A stretch of DNA of 13,559 nt from Candidatus Neomicrothrix sp. UBA2983 (lineage in GTDB: Bacteria > Actinomycetota > Acidimicrobiia > Acidimicrobiales > MedAcidi-G1), in assembly GCA_002346745.1 (NCBI GenBank), contig DEAL01000033.1, positions 1 through 13,559 of the forward strand, written 5' to 3'. The position numbers were made by a program, and so were the translations under genes. Each line of letters starts with the position of its first letter. Within the stretch, counting starts at the first letter, position 1. Positions 11,972 to 13,559 of this stretch are shown here, in pieces. Under the pieces are notes generated by a model that ran no database searches, was not told where the DNA came from, and worked only from the letters and a program-made list of their open reading frames with translations.

Positions 11972-12403
11972 ATGACCGACGACGCCTACGAGTCCAGCCC
12001 CGTCGACTTCGTCGCCGACCACGTCGAGCGCTACCTCGCCTCCGACGGAGCGGACGGCTTCGAGTTCAACGGCGCCGAGTGCATCATCCTGACCACCACC
12101 GGCCGCAGGACCGGCAAGCTGCGGCGCACACCGCTGGTCCGGGTCCACGACGGCGAGAACTACGTGGTGATCGCCTCCATGGGCGGCGCCGCGAAGAACC
12201 CGGTCTGGTACCTGAACCTGCTGGCCAACCCGGAGGTCACCCTCCAGGACCGTGCGGAGGTCCACGAACTGGTGGGCCGCACCGCCGACGCCGAGGAGAA
12301 GTCCCGGCGCTGGCCGGCCGCACTCGCCGCCTGGCCGAGCTACGCCGACTACCAGGCGAAGACCGACCGCGACATCCCGCTGGTGGTGCTCGAACCCCGC
12401 TAG
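11972..12403 (+). CDS. Deazaflavin (F420)-dependent nitroreductase-family protein
   Basis: 143 residues with the full DDN-family signature: ILTTTGRRTGKLRRTPL (39-55), YVVIASMGG (64-72), then K75-N-P-x-W79-Y-x-N82-L-x-x-N86-P. In this family the TTTGRRTGK and the GG..K.P.WY.NL segments bind reduced F420, and members reduce quinones or nitro compounds. The length is the usual 130-150. The substrate is unknown; known members are cytoplasmic or membrane-associated. Its presence implies that the host makes F420. Its stop shares the CTAG palindrome with the convergent gene. The start codon lies 6 bases after a -10 box. Confidence 0.9.
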   Translation: MTDDAYESSPVDFVADHVERYLASDGADGFEFNGAECIILTTTGRRTGKLRRTPLVRVHDGENYVVIASMGGAAKNPVWYLNLLANPEVTLQDRAEVHELVGRTADAEEKSRRWPAALAAWPSYADYQAKTDRDIPLVVLEPR

Positions 12404-12894
12404 CCCCGGCGGGCTTCGATGACGCCGGTGTCGAAGCCGGCCAGGTGCAGGCCGCCGGCGAACCGGGCGTGCTCCACCTTGAGGCAGCGGTCCATCACCA
12501 GGCCCACGCCGGCGTCGAGGACGGTCCATGCCGCCTCGGGGCTCCAGAGACCGAACTGCGTCCAGAACGTCGAGGCCCCGACGGCCACGGCCTCCTCAGC
12601 AACGCCGGGCACGTCGTCGAGGCGGCGGAACACGTCGACCAGGTCGGGTGTGATCGGCAGGTCGGCGAGGGACGGCACGCACGGTCGGCCCAGGATCTCG
12701 TCGGCGGTCGGGTTCACGAAGTACACCTCGTAGTCGGCCGACGAGCTGACGAGGTAGGTCGCCACGAAGTTGGACGGCCGAGCCGGGTTGGGAGACACGC
12801 CGACCATGGCGACCGTGCGGGTCGCCCGCAGGATATCGAGGCGCTCTGCGGCGGTCGGCTCGGTCCAGCCGTCAATCGGTACGTGGTCGCTCAT
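12400..12894 (-). CDS. CoA-binding-domain protein (YccU-like)
   Basis: 164 residues. The whole protein is one CoA_binding_2-type Rossmann domain. After ~24 residues comes the first strand and phosphate loop TVAMVGVSPNPARPS (27-41), then VYFVNPTADEILGRPCVPSL, DLVDVFRRLDDVP and TFWTQFGLWS, all in family order (strand 'v.pVNP', 'DvV..Fr', 'W.Q.G'). Family members bind CoA, but a catalytic role is not established. The ATG overlaps the TGA of the upstream metY-type gene (ATGA), so translation is probably coupled; this pairing suggests a link to acyl or sulfur amino-acid metabolism. Its stop is opposite that of the nitroreductase-family gene. Confidence 0.85.
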   Translation of the reverse strand: MSDHVPIDGWTEPTAAERLDILRATRTVAMVGVSPNPARPSNFVATYLVSSSADYEVYFVNPTADEILGRPCVPSLADLPITPDLVDVFRRLDDVPGVAEEAVAVGASTFWTQFGLWSPEAAWTVLDAGVGLVMDRCLKVEHARFAGGLHLAGFDTGVIEARRG

Positions 12895-13559
12895 GCCCGT
12901 GCCCGCCCCAACGCCCGGTCGAGGTCGTACAGCACGTCCTCGACGTCCTCCAGTCCGACCGACAGGCGGACCATGTCGGGAGTGATGCCGCCGGCCTCGA
13001 GGTCCTCGTCGGAGAGCTGCTGGTGGGTGGTCGACGCCGGGTGGATGACCAGCGTGCGGGCGTCGCCCACGTTGGCGAGGTGGCTGACCAGCTGCAGCGA
13101 CTCGATGAACCGGGCCCCGGCCTCCCGCCCACCGGCCACCCCGAACGTGAAGATCGCCCCCGGCCCCTGCGGCAGGTAGCGCTGCGCCAGGTCGTGGTAT
13201 GGCGAGTCGGGCAGGCCGGCGTAGGCCACCCAGCCGACGCCGTCATGGCCGTCGAGGAACTCGGCCACCCGCTGGGCGTTGGCGACGTGCTCGTCCATGC
13301 GCTGGGGCAGTGTCTCGAGCCCCTGGAGCAGCAGGAAGGCGTTGAACGGCGACAGCGAGGCGCCGACGTCGCGCAGCTGCTCGGCCCGCAGCTTCGTGCA
13401 GAAGGCGAACTCGCCGAAGTTCTCCCAGAAGCGCAGTTCGTTGTAGCCGGGGGTGGGCTCGGTCATCTGTGGGAAGCGGCCGGACCCCCAGTCGAAGCGC
13501 CCGGACTCGACGACGACGCCGCCGATGGAGGTGCCGTGGCCGCCGATGAACTTGGTGGC
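12891..13559 (-). CDS. metY: O-acetylhomoserine sulfhydrylase, C-terminal part (cut by window end)
   Basis: 222 residues are visible, open through the window end. The fragment begins A-T-K-F-I-G-G-H-G-T-S-I-G-G, the PLP-lysine motif of MetY (Lys at codon 13551-13553). Then follow SGRFDWGSGRFPQMTEP, SPFNAFLLLQGLETLPQRM, SPYHDLAQRYLPQGPGAIFTFGV and the C-terminal SLQLVSHLANVGDARTLVIHPASTTHQQL with IRLSVGLE-like MVRLSVGLED. All are diagnostic of O-acetylhomoserine aminocarboxypropyltransferase, which makes homocysteine from O-acetylhomoserine and sulfide in methionine synthesis. The ATG at 13466 is internal and not the start. It is the upstream gene of a pair with the CoA-binding protein, overlapping by ATGA. 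Confidence 0.95.
   Translation of the reverse strand, partial: ATKFIGGHGTSIGGVVVESGRFDWGSGRFPQMTEPTPGYNELRFWENFGEFAFCTKLRAEQLRDVGASLSPFNAFLLLQGLETLPQRMDEHVANAQRVAEFLDGHDGVGWVAYAGLPDSPYHDLAQRYLPQGPGAIFTFGVAGGREAGARFIESLQLVSHLANVGDARTLVIHPASTTHQQLSDEDLEAGGITPDMVRLSVGLEDVEDVLYDLDRALGRARA

Overview
The window looks like chromosome of a high-GC actinobacterium. Supporting signs are strong G/C bias at third codon positions, frequent GTG starts, AGGAG-type ribosome sites, TAnnnT -10 boxes, leaderless-looking starts, a deazaflavin (F420)-dependent nitroreductase-family gene, and a lipoprotein with a Thr/Pro 'PTTTTA' stalk. The last two fit Acidimicrobiia-like Actinomycetota best. That placement is inference; no phylogenetic marker is present.

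Left part (1-2650). The 3' end of a Gly/Phe-rich protein gene is followed by a stretch that looks less GC-rich and carries a truncated, start-less DUF3987-type primase/helicase remnant (minus strand). Next come a small alpha/beta-barrel protein and a serine beta-lactamase/DD-peptidase-like lipoprotein with eight 18-bp stalk repeats. This block ends at a tRNA-Val(GAC) gene with its own promoter and hairpin. It resembles an eroded accessory segment next to a tRNA.

Centre (2833-8319). One 1,828-residue secreted protein fills 5.5 kb and is the most striking object here. Its first 1,305 residues hold 33 consecutive C-X13-C modules (66 Cys). The Cys-Cys spacing never varies, and a Gly sits at position 8 of every loop. 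The first 13 linkers are all exactly 23 residues; the later ones vary from 22 to 29. The last ~520 residues lack Cys but continue as Asp-Gly turns about every 9-10 residues. I recognise no characterised family; the closest analogy is the single-layer beta-sheet 'G-box' of TCP10/CPAP proteins.

Right part (8323-13559). This is ordinary chromosomal content. It has a four-helix membrane protein, tRNA-Cys(GCA), and a translationally coupled pair (carboxymuconolactone-decarboxylase-like protein then hotdog thioesterase). Divergent from that pair is a zinc alcohol dehydrogenase. Then come an RDD membrane protein and an F420-type nitroreductase-family protein, both with a -10 box 6 bp before the start codon. 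Convergent to these is a coupled pair of O-acetylhomoserine sulfhydrylase (cut by the window end) and a CoA-binding-domain protein. The thioesterase, CMD-like protein and dehydrogenase suggest a small acyl or alcohol metabolism locus; metY and its partner belong to methionine synthesis.
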